Shown here: positions 12,701 to 25,800 of the stretch, in pieces
How the letters are laid out: each line of letters begins with the position of its first letter
Position numbering within the stretch: position 1 is the first letter of the stretch
Assembly: GCA_013399115.1 (NCBI GenBank)
Contig: VXAA01000855.1
Span: 236,030 to 300,029 of the forward strand
Length of the DNA stretch: 64,000 nt
Origin: Anseranas semipalmata
Taxonomy: Eukaryota; Chordata; Aves; Anseriformes; Anseranatidae
Direction: 5' to 3'
The notes under the pieces: generated by a model
The model's database searches: none
What the model saw: the letters and a program-made list of their open reading frames with translations, nothing else
Told to the model about the DNA's origin: nothing
Program-made: the position numbers and the translations under genes

Positions 12701-15700
12701 AGATTTTCTGACACAAATCCACAAAGAAAATAAATCTCATTATTCTCAAGAGACCACAACGCATTATTTTGTTGGAGGGAGGGGATCCTTTTTAAAGAAG
12801 AGATAATAAAGAGTGAAGTATAGAAGAATATAATAAAAATATTTTAAGTTGACATCTAGGAATATATAACTAAATTGACTATTACTTTAAACAGCTAGTT
12901 TTTGCAATTACTTATCTTCAAGAACTAATATAAAACATAGTTGAGAGATTTTTAGCACAAAGCATTTTATTCTCATCAACTCAGTTAGTGGCTAATCTTC
13001 AAAGGACCAGAATCTGACATAGGGATCCAGGCACAAGGCAACTTGCCCTCTTCATCCTCAGAAAAGAGGTGAAATTGAGCTTGCTACACCCTTCTTGCCG
13101 AGTTGACCATCCTGTATGTGATCCCTGGCAAACAGCATTTAGAGAATAAAGGATTGCATTAGGCATGTGTTTTCACATCTTTTGGATGGTCTCTGCACCC
13201 CTTCACATGCTTCTGGGAGCTCCCGCGATGCTAGGCGCAGGTCACTGCCCCAGACAGGGAGACCCCTCCCCTGATGTGCAAAAAGGGTCCCCCCAGCACG
13301 CGCTGGTTCCCCGCCGAGGAGCCACGCTGCACCCGCTCCGCACCGGACCCGCATCTCCAGCACACGGATTTTGCCAGCAACGTACGAAACCCTAGGTTTT
13401 CCTCAGAGCTAAGTTCTTCCCAGTCCAAGCTGCAATGAAGCAGAAAGCGCGCCCTGCCAGCGCAGAGCTCGGGGCTGGGCACAGCTGATGTGACCACCCG
13501 GCAGCACCTTATTTGCCTTGGGCAGCACCAGTGGCACCCACATTTCTCATGGAATCGATCACTGAAAACAAGCGTGCAAGAGACAGAAAAGATTATGCCT
13601 CATCAGCATCCAGCCTAATGACGAAGGTACATATGGCAGGTGCCTAACAGGAAACCTTAATTTCCTCCTGTCTTTTTTGACTCTCAATACATATTTTTGC
13701 ATTCCTCTGCTGAAATCTTTAACAAAAGACTTTTTTTTTTTTTTTTTAAACTTTCAAGATCTTCCATGGCTTGCCATCATTCCTGTTGTCTCCCGCTCAC
13801 TATTACAGTAAACTTTTGCTTCCAATTAGCCCCCAACATTCATTTCCTTCACAGATGTGTTAGAGTTTCAAGACCGTTACTTACTTGTACTTCCCTCCCT
13901 CCCATGTTATGCTACAGTTGGGAAGAACACACATGGTGCAAAACAATGCTGAAACCACAGTTTATCTGGCTCATCAGTATTATCCTTTGTTTCCTCACGA
14001 TCCTCCCTGCTGGAATCCATTGATTTCGTTTGATACTTGCATAAGGTCTGAGGTGAGTACGGTCTTTTTGTTCCATGTTTGTACAACACATAGCAAAATG
14101 TGGCCCTGGTACCTGAATGTGCCTCTTAATTTGTATCACAGATAACAAATACTAATCACCAAGTAAGAATTCCAGGAATTTGCTTCCCTTCTCTTTGGAA
14201 GTCATATTATGGCTGAGGAGGCTGAAGAATTGTTTGATCCATCTAGGCGATCAAAGACAGCAACATGACACACTCTGCAAATACAGTCTGAAAATATACA
14301 GGGTCAGTACACTTGTATATAAAGGACTTTCTTCATTTGATAGAGACGCCACTATCACAATGTAAGACCTGCAGCCATAAATGTACCTCACAGCAACAGC
14401 TGAAGAAACTACTTATTTTTGAGAGCACTGATAAAAACAGGCTTACAACAGGTTGTTTATGCTTGGTAAGAAGTGACTCACATTTGGGAATATTCACAGA
14501 TTTTGTCTGTGGCTTTCCCCGGGGAACAAACTAAAACCTGCTTCAGCAGCACTTTTCTCCAGTAGTTTCAGTGCCATGAAGTTTAGTCTACACAAATACT
14601 CTTTAGGTGCCCTGCTCCAAAAAGAGATCTTGAACCTTCTATTTCCAGTTTAACTATAGTAGGTACAGGAACCATACAGAAACTTTGCTACAGCACATAG
14701 GAAAGTTAACTTTCAGGGTCCTTCTAGCATCCTGCTCAAAACAGCCACAGAGGCAAGCACATTTGCAAAAAGAGCACGGACAAAGGAAACCTGCAGCAGT
14801 ATTTCTCCAGGTTACCTTGCCTGTCTTTAACAATTCACAGCTGATACAAAAGTTTTTTGTATCACCAAAGTGGCAGATAAGGTCCTACCGTGCCCAGTGG
14901 CCAGAGCTTCAATCCGCCCTTCCTTCGGCCACAGATGAAAAGCCACATCCATCCCATAAGCTACAGGTTCTACCTAGCTTCTCTGTACCACACCCACACC
15001 AAAACCAGAGTTCCCTACCTCCTGCTCCTCCCTTTTCCCCCTGCAACACTCTTCTTATAGCAATAGGTAATTTTCATATTAAGTTAAATGAAAAGGATTC
15101 AGACGGATCTGCTCAGAATATAAACTTTTGTATTTAAACTAATACTTTAACTGCCAGGCATTTTAAAGTATACAGTACTTTAGAAAGATCTTATAGGAAC
15201 CAAAATATGTAAGGTCTCTAGGAATTCATATCCACATTCTCTTAGTTTATGTTTTCTCCTCCAGCTGGCCTGCTTTGCCCTTTAAAATTTATTTTAAAGT
15301 CATAAAACCAACAAGTCATCTCCAGTTCCATAAACTTTGCTAAAACTGGAAAAATGTGTTAGTAACCATGGGAACAGCGAGGAGCCGCTAGGTCAGGATG
15401 CAGAGAACTTCTCTGGTTCTGTCTGATCATTTGCATCAGAAGGTCAGCCATCTGTTATTAACTATTTAACAACAGTCTCACTTGTTATCTCTGGTGCCTG
15501 CTATTCAAGTTTGCAGAATCTATTGCCCCACCTTCAGCCCTTTTGTAAACTCCTAATCAATGTGAAAATTCATCTGAGGGTTCAGTTTTCTTCCGGGTAG
15601 GATGATCACAGTTACTAGACTTAGCTTGCTCGTCAATATTCTCCTTTCTCACCAAGGAAAAAGCATACATTTATGCAGACACCATCCTCTGGAAGTAGCA

Positions 15701-18700
15701 GCTTTATTCTTAGAGACATCAATCAGGGAAGAATTTTATCAGATGGTAGATGATGTGGCTGAACTGCAAGACAGGCTGCATCCCTCCCATTTAAGCATAC
15801 CCCACTACATTACATTCCCGAGTTCCACAGCATCCCTTGATCTTCTATATCTCATCTCCTCAACGCTGCAGAAGAAACTAGCTTTGTAATTTTACTTCAG
15901 AATATGAACAGCGTAGTCTCAACTAGGTGTTTCTAGCAAGGAAATACTGCCTTGTATCCTCTAAGATATGAAATATATGTACCAGCTCTACACGCTTAAA
16001 AAAAACAAACAAAAAACAGTTCTCACATTTGCAAGCTTAGAATTTTGTAGTCGAAATCTTTCACCTTGACCTCACTATCTTCATTCAAATCCATGTGACC
16101 TAAAACAAAGTACTGACTCTTTCTGAATCTAGTCCTAGGACAGCTGGCAAGGCTTGTTGCTCTTCGCTCACCATGCTCGCAGAAGAAAGTGGGAGGCTAC
16201 ACACTGACAAAAAGGGTACAATACATTGCTGGTTTTCTTTTTTACTGGTCCTAAAACTACTTAAAAAAATGAAATCAGTACTACTAGGCACATGTAACAG
16301 GCCTTCAGCAGGAAGTCCGTGCTTGAGTCATTTAACAAGGAAGTACTGCATCACATATGCCAAAGCATTCTGTTTACAGGTACAACCAGTAAAGCTCAGA
16401 CACCCAGATTTATAAAGTGAAGGAAAAAAAACTTGTAAAGTATTTATGTGGGAATATGGAAAGAGCTTTGCAGAGTATCAGAAGACGAAGTCACACATCC
16501 GAATGACAAGACAATATTTTCCAGTCTAGTCTTTCATTCAGGTGACAGGCACACCAACAACCTGTTATATGCACTAGCAATCTCAGTGTAGCAAGAACTG
16601 GTGCTGAGACAGCAGTGGCTAAGACACCTTCTCAGATTCCACTGAGATGAGAGATTTGGTAGATAAACCTACACGTGCATAGGACAGATCTAATATAATG
16701 CAAGGGCTTAGAGTGCCACGTGATACTGTATGAAAACAAGAAAACAGAATTTCGTTACTTCTGGTGCCAAAGAGTAAAATGCAACTAAACAGTCTAGACC
16801 ATCTAAAAAGGTTTTTCTTGCCGTATTCAGGAAAAATATCCATTAGAGTTACTCAACTTCACATGTGAAGGCTTTGTGAATTACACCCAGGGCAGCTTTC
16901 TGGCTATCAAGCCCCGTCTACTCCAGAGATTTGGTTCAACTCCAAGAAGCTATCCAAACACTGATGGCACATCTAAGCCCAAGATAAATACAGCCACACT
17001 GAGGAAGAACTGTTAAGCACATTTTCTGTCTACATGTGAGGCACTTACTAATGCTGCTGGGCTGCTTTTTTTTTTTTTCTCCCCAGAATACCTGAAAAAC
17101 AAGAAAGTGAGAAACCAAACAGTGCAAATGCACTGCTAATAACAAAGTTTTAAAAGAATATTCACAAGGAGAAGAGATAGAAACACTCAAGAATTCAAGA
17201 ATTTTATTTTAATGGACAACACATGAAACATTAGATATGTAGTATGCAGGTTAAGTAGGAGCTGATACTCTTAGAACTTTATTACAACCATCGTGTCAGG
17301 TAGAAGTCACCCCTACATGCTGGAAACTTTTGCAGCACTGCTGCTAGAACAGAACTGGCTACCCAGGTGCTTTAAAAAACACACAGGAAAAAAAGCATAG
17401 GACTTGTTAGGAACTATCCTCAGGTGAGGAATGTAGATTCTGAATCCCCTTATTTTATCTGAAATAAAGAAAGACAAAACAAAAACCCCACAAACTATTT
17501 CCATGACATGTAAGATCTGACCTGTAGAACTGCAGTTTCTTTCTGCATTCATCTTCTCTTTATGCTTTCTCACTTCATCTCCCCAAACTCTTTGATGTTA
17601 CAACCTGTTCACTGCCATCTAAGTGGTGGGTAATTTATCTTGTGGAACTTTGTCAGAACACGTTTGACCACCCAAAATCCTCCTCCTAGCTAGCAAGGCT
17701 ATGTTCAGCTTCAGGAGGTTTCTTTCGGTATTTGCAGTCGAGATTATTTAGAGCACGGAGTGGAGGGAAAGAAGTAAGGCTAGTAGACCAAAGGCAGAGA
17801 CTCTACTTCTTCATCAGAAATGCAAGGAGCTCGGAAAGAACAGAGATGAAACCCATGATGGTGAAGTAGCATGAAGCTCCTCAGGCAATTTTTCCAACGC
17901 TATTAACCTTCACCTACAAGGCCTGCCCTGAAGTGGTTAAACAGTAACCTGCAAAAGTAGAAAAGTTACAAAAGAGACGATATATACTTCTCATTTGAAA
18001 AATGTCTGGGAGAACCGCCAGGCCCACAGAACGGTTTTTTAAACTTTATTTAGGGGGATAAATGAGAACATTACAACTCTCAAGCTATGCAAGAGAGCAC
18101 TCACTTTAAAATGGACACCAGAGCCTACTACAGAATTTTGAATGCATAGAAAGAGAACGTTTTGATAGTTTTAGAATAGAACTGCGTCACACAGCCCAAT
18201 TCAGCTACTAACAAGTTCCCACACTAAGTCATGTTATTAAGCTTTAACAGTCTTCCAGTAGCCAAAAGAATTAAATGCTACAGAAGGTTGAAATGTAAAG
18301 GCTTAACAGAATTTTGTCAGTTTGCCTCCCCCTCTTCTAATGTGGGGTCATTTGCTACATAGGTGCAAAATAGCAGACGGTAAATTAACACATTTAAAAC
18401 TTAATATATTCAATAATAATGAAATTTCACTTTGTCCTCTCAAAAGTTCTTTACTGCTTCCTAAAGCAACATGTCAGTGACTGAAACAAGCATTCCCACA
18501 GAGAGCACAGTGGTGGGATCACTCCTGCACCAGGAGACGGGCACCTGAAGGCAGAAGGCTCGCTTACGGAGAGCTCCGGTAGCTTTCAGAGGAATAGGGG
18601 CCAGCTCTACACCCTGGGTGAAAATATACGCACGTACTTGGCCTGAACATTTGCATGTTTAGAGGATGTATTTGTAATAAAAAGGAATGGATAATCCTCA

Positions 18701-18920
18701 ATTCAGCACTGAATTCAGTATGTTATCTAATTAGCTTTATACACAGCACAGAGTTGAGCAATCAGTAAGCAGCTAATTAAAAATATATGTTTTCAGTTGC
18801 CCCAAAAGCTGACATAGTTTCATCAACTTCATTTGCCCCAAGATAAGCGAGTAGTGGCAAAGGACCGATAATGCTTTTGTGCATTGTTTCCAGCAGAAAT
18901 CAAAACACTGTAAGTTTCCT
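716..18920 (-). other. ATOSA: ATOSA intron 1, 3' part
   Basis: About 18 kb of mostly AT-rich intronic sequence. No open reading frame here resembles a known protein. It holds scattered A or T runs (for example near 2,779, 9,597, 13,731 and 17,067) and several GC-rich, CpG-containing pockets at roughly 2,110-2,620, 5,160-5,345, 5,690-5,840, 11,680-12,170 and 13,180-13,500. The pockets account for most overlapping ORFs in this stretch. I recognise no interspersed repeat, tRNA or microRNA precursor. The intron assignment rests on the splice-compatible exons at either end. Confidence 0.7.
10224..10303. repeat. Short direct duplication in ATOSA intron 1
   Basis: Two 21-base copies, at 10,224-10,244 and 10,283-10,303, match at 19 of 21 positions. 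Both begin AAGCACTC and contain GCCTTCAAA. They start 59 bases apart. The origin is unknown; a small local duplication is the simplest reading. Confidence 0.6.
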
Positions 18921-18923
18921 CCT

Positions 18924-18953
18924 GCTGCAGGAGAAAGAAAAAAAAAAAGGAAA
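18924..18953 (-). promoter_or_regulatory. Strong candidate 3' splice site beside the internal CpG island
   Basis: On the minus strand an almost unbroken pyrimidine tract (18,953-18,931) runs into CTGCAG, with AG at 26-25 of the 18,9xx block, so an exon would begin at 18,924. It lies just downstream, in ATOSA's direction, of the CpG island at about 19-19.8 kb. This arrangement would suit an alternative 5' exon. No matching donor or coding sequence could be fixed, so it may be a chance pyrimidine tract. Confidence 0.3.
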
Positions 18954-18989
18954 CGACCTACATAACAAGGCACAGAACAAACTCAGTTA

Positions 18990-19830
18990 AGCTTCGGGGG
19001 TTTTGGGGAGGAGGAGGAGGAGGCGGCGCCGGGTTCCCCCCACAGCACTGAAGCAAGCAGCGAAGCCTGGCTACGCTGCGCAGCGCGGCGGGCAGCCCGG
19101 ACACGTAACCGCCTCGCTTCGAACGCTGCCGGGCGTGCCCGGGCCGCTCGGCGCCCTGGCCGGGCCACGGCCATGGGTCCGCGGGCTGAGCTTCCAGGCG
19201 GCCNNNNNNNNNNNNNNNNNNNNNNNNNNNNNNNNNNNNNNNNNNNNNNNNNNNNNNNNNNNNNNNNNNNNNNNNNNNNNNNNNNNNNNNNNNNNNNNNN
19301 NNNNNNNNNNNNNNNNNNNNNNNNNNNNNNNNNNNNNNNNNNNNNNNNNNNNNNNNNNNNNNNNNNNNNNNNNNNNNNNNNNNNNNNNNNNNNNNNNNNN
19401 NNNNNNNNNNNNNNNNNNNNNNNNNNNNNNNNNNNNNNNNNNNNNNNNNNNNNNNNNNNNNNNNNNNNNNNNNNNNNNNNNNNNNNNNNNNNNNNNNNNN
19501 NNNNNNNNNNNNNNNNNNNNNNNNNNNNNNNNNNNNNNNNNNNNNNNNNNNNNNNNNNNNNNNNNNNNNNNNNNNNNNNNNNNNNNNNNNNNNNNNNNNN
19601 NNNNNNNNNNNNNNNNNNNNNNNNNNNNNNNNNNNNNNNNNNNNNNNNNCGGGGAGGGCCGGGGGGGGGCACGGAGGCAGCGGCTCTCCCGGGGCGCCCG
19701 TCCGCGGCCGGGCGGCTCGGAGACCGCGGGTACAGGCAGCGCCGCACGGAGAGCTACGTGCAGAGCGTACCGCTTCGCCGGTCACCGACGTTCGAGCTTC
19801 CTGCACGCTTCATCTCAGTTTGCTTTCCGA
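18990..19830. promoter_or_regulatory. Internal CpG island in ATOSA intron 1 (interrupted by gap)
   Basis: Both flanks of an assembly gap are GC-rich and dense in CpG. The left flank has a GGA run near 19,010 followed by GGCGGCGCCGGG; the right flank starts with long G runs. It stands out sharply from the AT-rich intron on either side. In birds such islands usually mark promoters, so an alternative ATOSA promoter or a non-coding transcript start is likely. The direction cannot be decided because the centre is missing. The long ORFs here exist only because N reads through without stops. Confidence 0.6.
19204..19649. other. Assembly gap (446 N)
   Basis: A continuous run of N inside a CpG island. 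ORFs spanning it are artefacts. Confidence 0.99.
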
Positions 19831-22800
19831 GTATTCGTATTTCATGGAACACTCGCTTCTGCAAAAACACAGCAGTTCACACAGTTGTCCAAAAAGCAGC
19901 TTCGAGTTTTCTTAATCGAACACCCACCTAGCCTTCCTGCCAAGTACTCAGCTGACTTCTGTGAAGCTGCTACGCGTTAGGTGCGGGAGGAGGGAAGGCT
20001 TAGTGCCCTAAGCCGGCTGCACACAGGCAGGGTGAGCTCTGCACATGTCAGGGGAAGAACACCCCAGAAATGAACACATCTAGCCGAATAAAATGCTAAA
20101 TGTTGAAGTCATAATATTAGAAATTCCACCCCCAAAAAGAATATCTTGAAGCATGCTACTCATTATCAGTTTGATCTCACACTTTTCTACAAATTCCAGC
20201 AGAGGCACAAGGCACATATGATAACAGGACGCTGACAGTGTGACTGAACATAAGAGAATACCGTCATGCATAGATATATATACACAGGACTTTATCCTAA
20301 GCTGCACGCTACACCATCAGAAAGCGTCTGCACTTAAAATACTAAAAATACCCTTGCAGCTTTAATACCGTGCAAAGTGACAAGTAATAAGCAAGATAAA
20401 GAGACTGCATGTTAACGCACCTTCTGCCACAAACAGGACAACACTCATTAAAATGAAAAAAGATGGGGCCTTGACAAGAATTTGATTCCAATACAGGCTT
20501 TGGGAATAAGCAGCCCTACACATTTCACAAAGGAGGAAATCCCAGCCAAGTGAGGTTCATCTCTGCATCAAGTCAACTATGCACCAATTAAGAGGCACTT
20601 ACCAGCAGACGTAATTGGCACTATCCCTACGTTACAAAGAACACCCAGCTTCAACCTTCAGAGGGCCGTGCCAAAACGCAGGATGCCTATTAACGAGCTA
20701 GTTCAGAAAAACACTCCGGCTGGGATTCCAGCCCTGCCTTACTCAGGAAGAGCGACGCGAACACATGACCCCTACGGAGCCGAGCAGAAGTGACTTCAGG
20801 GCACCTTGTGTTTACACAGTCCAGTTGCAGAGACAACACAAGCTAAAAACAAAAGCACACTCCTACCAACGTGTCCTTTGTTTTAAACAATCGTCTGGGA
20901 TTAAATTATTCATCTGCAGAACATATAAAAAATCTTTTAAGCCAAGAGCCAGAGAGATGGCCTGCAGAGGCCCCAAGGCCCGGGCACCATCCCCAGGGCG
21001 GCCCGAGGCACAGCGGGTGCTGCCGATCGCCCCTCCGCTGCTCCACACCACCAGTGGCTGGGAAAAGCTGCTGCAAGTTCCCGCTTCACTCACGTAATAC
21101 TGGAAATGCACAGCTTTTTCAGTTTGCTTTATTAGCAGCTGGGTGCTAGCCCCTCATCACAGCCACATGCAACCCTTGGGTAAGACATCTTAGCCTTTTT
21201 TTTTTTTTTTTAAGCCTTCTTTTTCTCCCTCTGACACTCTCCAATTCACCACCACCAGTACCCCCCAGCTTCTTCATCCAATTTCCGTCCACAGTTCCTC
21301 TCCTTGAGGGAAACAGTGAAATGCATCGGCACAAAGTTACTGTTGGGGAGATAACATTACGTAGACAACCCCATTTCCCCTCCTTCCCCCTCAGATGCTC
21401 CATTCCTCGGAACAAAGCAGAGGTCAGTTCTTGATACTTGCCACGCATGTTAAGGAGCTGATAAGATACACCGTACACAATCTTAATTTATGTATGTTTT
21501 TCCTTTTTCTGACATTTAAAGTCAACTTTCATGGGTGAGAAAGACTACATATAGTCTACAGAGCATCTAGAGAAGCTGAAAGCAGATGCTAACAGTTTCA
21601 CCGTGATTTTGAAAGGAAAAAATATCAATGCATATCATAAAGCTGCTCAAAATTTCATACTAGAAGCTTAACTGAGGATGAATAGAGAGAGTTTATAGAA
21701 AATGTGCTACAACATTTACAATTTTGAAGGCCATTATATATTCTGGGATGGGATGAAAGAACATACAATGCATATCAAGCACCACCACTTAACCTTTTCT
21801 CTCTAATTGATCCAAAATACTTTCTCACAGAAACTCTTGTAAAATCAGTGAGACTATGCATAGGAAATGACCAAAGGCAGTACAAGACCAGCCAATCTTG
21901 GTGAACTTCATCACGCAATGTAAGATGAGGCAGGTGTGCATTCTAGCAGTTTTACTCTGAATGCATTCAACATTTTCCCCTTCCCATTCCTCAGCCTTCC
22001 AGCCCCTCGCAAGTAAATGGACTTAACCTTCCCGTGCTCTTTTAAAACTGATCTCCAATCTAAAACTTTCCTAGTACTATCAACTATTCCCGCTGTTGCA
22101 GCTTCACAAACTGGCTACTTGGTTTACTCATTCACTTGTTAACAGCTTGCACATTACTGAGAAGGGTCTTCCGCACCCTCTGTGCATTAGCATGGTGGAA
22201 GCAGTTCCGCTGCCTGAACATCTGACAGCTAGTAGTGCGGCTCGTGCAGTTTGCTAACCATCAGTAACCAGCCCTCTTCTCCAGCCCTAGTTCTCCAGAT
22301 ACTTTGTTTCTCACAGCCCCTTCATGGTAAACAAAGTGTCATTGGCCATTTGAATAGCCTATGATTCAAAAAGAAGCTGAGTTTCCCCCTCAAAATAAAG
22401 CAAAACAAAGCCACGCTTCATTAAAAGGCATCTGAAGTGGGAAGCCTTGCATAGGAAATTCGCTTAAAGAGTCTTGTTTAAAAAAAAAAAAAAATTATAC
22501 AGAAGAGACAGAGATTTACTTTTGAGCAGTATGAGAGTTGATATCAATCCCTTTGACCTAACCATGCATTCCCAGTTCATACTGATCCTGACACTTTTGC
22601 CCTATTCAGTTCCTACCAGTAGGAAATTCCCCCTCCTTTTCTCCACGTCACTGGAATATTTACTACAGCTCTTCTCTTCCTGATCCATCTGTTCTCTTCC
22701 CTGTTCCCCTGCACCCCCAAGTCAAGCTACTTGATAAGAAAAGCCAAACTAAAAGCTGTGATAAAAAAGGGCAAGCAAATAGGAGGCATCAACCCAACAT

Positions 22801-25800
22801 ATCAAAAATTCACTCTACACTAGCACAGAAGTTACGTCCTCAGTGACTAGTCTCCACAAACATTTACTCAAATGTTACTCTTAACCACCCCTGCCCCTCC
22901 AAATCTGCAGACGAAGCTTTCTACCAAACTCACTGGCCTGCCTGAGAGCACGAGTTTTAACCATGGTTGCACTCAGATTGTTGGGCTAGTGTCACGGCAG
23001 GGCACCAACAAGAACACCACCTGCTTGGGGAGAAGGGCTTCCACTACCCTGAAAGAAGAGCGTGCTGACCACAGCAGCTCTTCCTGCACCTTCTCTTTCC
23101 CCTGACCCTCAGAAGAAGTCACCACGCTCTGGCACACCGCCCCACCACCTCCCACGGTGGTACTGACCGTGCTGTGGGTATGAGCTAACACCCACCATCC
23201 TCAGTTCTCCACCAAAGTCCTCTTTCTACCCTTCCCTCCCCCTAATGACAAGATGTTACTTGCACAGCAGCCTGAGAAAGGAGCTTAATTTATTGCAGCA
23301 TAGGGAACTGTGAAACATGCCCTAGAAGTCTTGAAGATTCATCAGTGGGCAAAAGGAATCCCTGCATGCACAGCACCTGTAATAGGTTAAACTAGTATAA
23401 GCAGTCACCTGTGTCTCACTAAAGAATGTCACACTCTGAAATGGACCTACTTACCAACCTGGTTCCCAGCAATCTTAATGGAAAAAAAATCACCAACTTC
23501 TCAAGATGCACAATGTAAAACAGATGACATGCCACATGTGCAACCAGAAAGGCCTTATGTCAGATAAGTTCTCTTTACTTCAAAATATGTTTTTATTATA
23601 CCTCAGAAGAAAATCTGACTGCGCACTTACAGCGATATCCATCCCACCCTGCAATGGACAAAGTCATGCTTAACAACAGGTTTGGGAAGCCTTTTAGGAA
23701 AATGCATTGATCACAAAGAGGAAGTGCCCAGTGGCTACTGGGTACTGCCTGCCTGGACAGAGAAAAACAGTGGATGCCTCCCCAGCAAAATGAAAAATGG
23801 TCAAATCAAAATAAACGTGTACAAGGGGAAGCTGAAGAACTCCCCTTTCTGCTCTTAAAGAAACAAAGTTGTCCAGAAGACTTCTCAGTACACTATTTTG
23901 TTTGCTTCTATTTATAATAATGACTCTTACACTCAGAATCGACATGGAAGTTTCATTAGTATTACACATGAGAAGTACTTCATTCCCCATGTGTCCATTT
24001 GCCTCCACTGACTCATACCCAGCTCTCACCTGCAAATTATTCCTGAGAATATCCTAGTACTATCCCATTATATCTTTGTATTTTGAGTCAAGTAATCCCC
24101 TCCCAGATAGCAACTTTAAATAGTTTTGGCCCAAAAGCTAACATTAAAAGGTAAAGCACCAACCATCAGTGAAAAGAACTAGTCAGGCCCATGTAACAGT
24201 AGAAGAATATCTGAATACAAGTGAGCTAAGTAAAAACATTTGATTTGGTCAAAGTAACACCGGATTGTTAAAAAAACTGCTGGAGAATTTTCATAGCTGC
24301 TATACAATGCAATTATATGGCTTATGAGTAGCCTTTTGAAAAAAATCGCTCGTCTGATCTTGGTACAGTTACACATGCAGATAAAGAATAACCGTACATG
24401 GCTCAGGCTGTGCATTTAGGGCCATATTCATCCCACCCTGCAAGAGACGAGCAGAAAAAGGACTACGTAATGGATGTGAAGTCTTCCAAAGTCCAACTGT
24501 ATTTGCATTCACCTAGGCTTACAGACATGCTTAACTGCCTATTCATACATGAAGTTTTTGTACTCAATGGTACAAAGGTGACTGTGCAATTGTACATGCA
24601 CGCCTAGAACATTTTAAACTTAAGAACTAGCTTCTGCCTAAACATTAAATACAAATGACCTGGAAAGACTGAACAATTTACTACTACCTTGAAAGACAAT
24701 GATGTGAGAAACCTTTAAAATATAAAAAACAGAGTTTATAAACATCACGTCAGGATGGAGAAAGTATTTATTAAAGTTGTAATTACAGATAAACTACAAG
24801 ACCTTATTGACTGAAAGAACAGCTAGTAACTTGGACTGGTATCTTAAACTTGCTGCTGATAGAATAAAACACTATGGCTATTTCACCACCATTTAGCAGT
24901 TGCTATTAGCAGACATTTGTCAAAATAACAAAGAAACATTTTGTAAACAGTGAAGTAGAGCAAGTTCTTTTAACAAATGTCATATAGCCGGTTTGTTCCC
25001 TTCAGTTACTCTGTTTTCACAGAAGATTTCTAATTTTAATAAGCAGAATTTCATTTGGCAACAAGCTCACATCTCTCATGAGAATTGTATTTATAAATGT
25101 TAGCTTATTTTTAAAAACATTTAGAAGCTGGCAGACCTCAGATCCAATAACAGTTTCAACACTGCCCTTAACAACTAAAATCCCATCTAATATGCTTCAG
25201 CCCAAGCATCTCATCTGGCGAGCCAAAGTTTCTCACTTCAGCCAGTGAAGAAAACAGTCAGAAAGGTCAAGTTGTATAGCCCAAGCCTATGGACTGGCAT
25301 AGCCACAAGACTCAAAATACCCACTTAAATGCCTCTCATTGTCAGTTTCATCAACAGGAGCCCCTCTGAAGGCGGCTAGTATGGACAAAACCAACCAACC
25401 AACAACAAAATTGTCAAACTTCGTACTAGTATGGTTTGTTTTCCCTGAGGAACAGACAAAAAACTACCATTACTGAACGCCAATAAAAGCTCTCTTCCAA
25501 CGCAAGAGCTAGCGCTACAATGGGGATGTGCCTCTCTATCGATATCTAGGCACACGTTGCACAACAGGGAGAAAAACCTTAACATAAGCAGGTATTTCAA
25601 ACCAAAACTTAAGGTTTTCTGATTCTACAAATGAATATTGCTAGATTTATTTTTGGAAGAAAAAAAGGTTGAGCACCTAAAAGCTAAGAATTCCCCTAAG
25701 TTTTTTGTTTTTCTAGCAGAAATTTAATAGAAGAGCATATATTCCTATCTCCTGGGGGCAAGGACAGAGTTATATTGAAAGAAAGGAAAAAAAAAAAAAA

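Noticed and set aside
18958..19980. Long ORFs on both strands across the first N gap
   Set aside because: They are open only because N has no stop codons; the flanks are CpG-island sequence.
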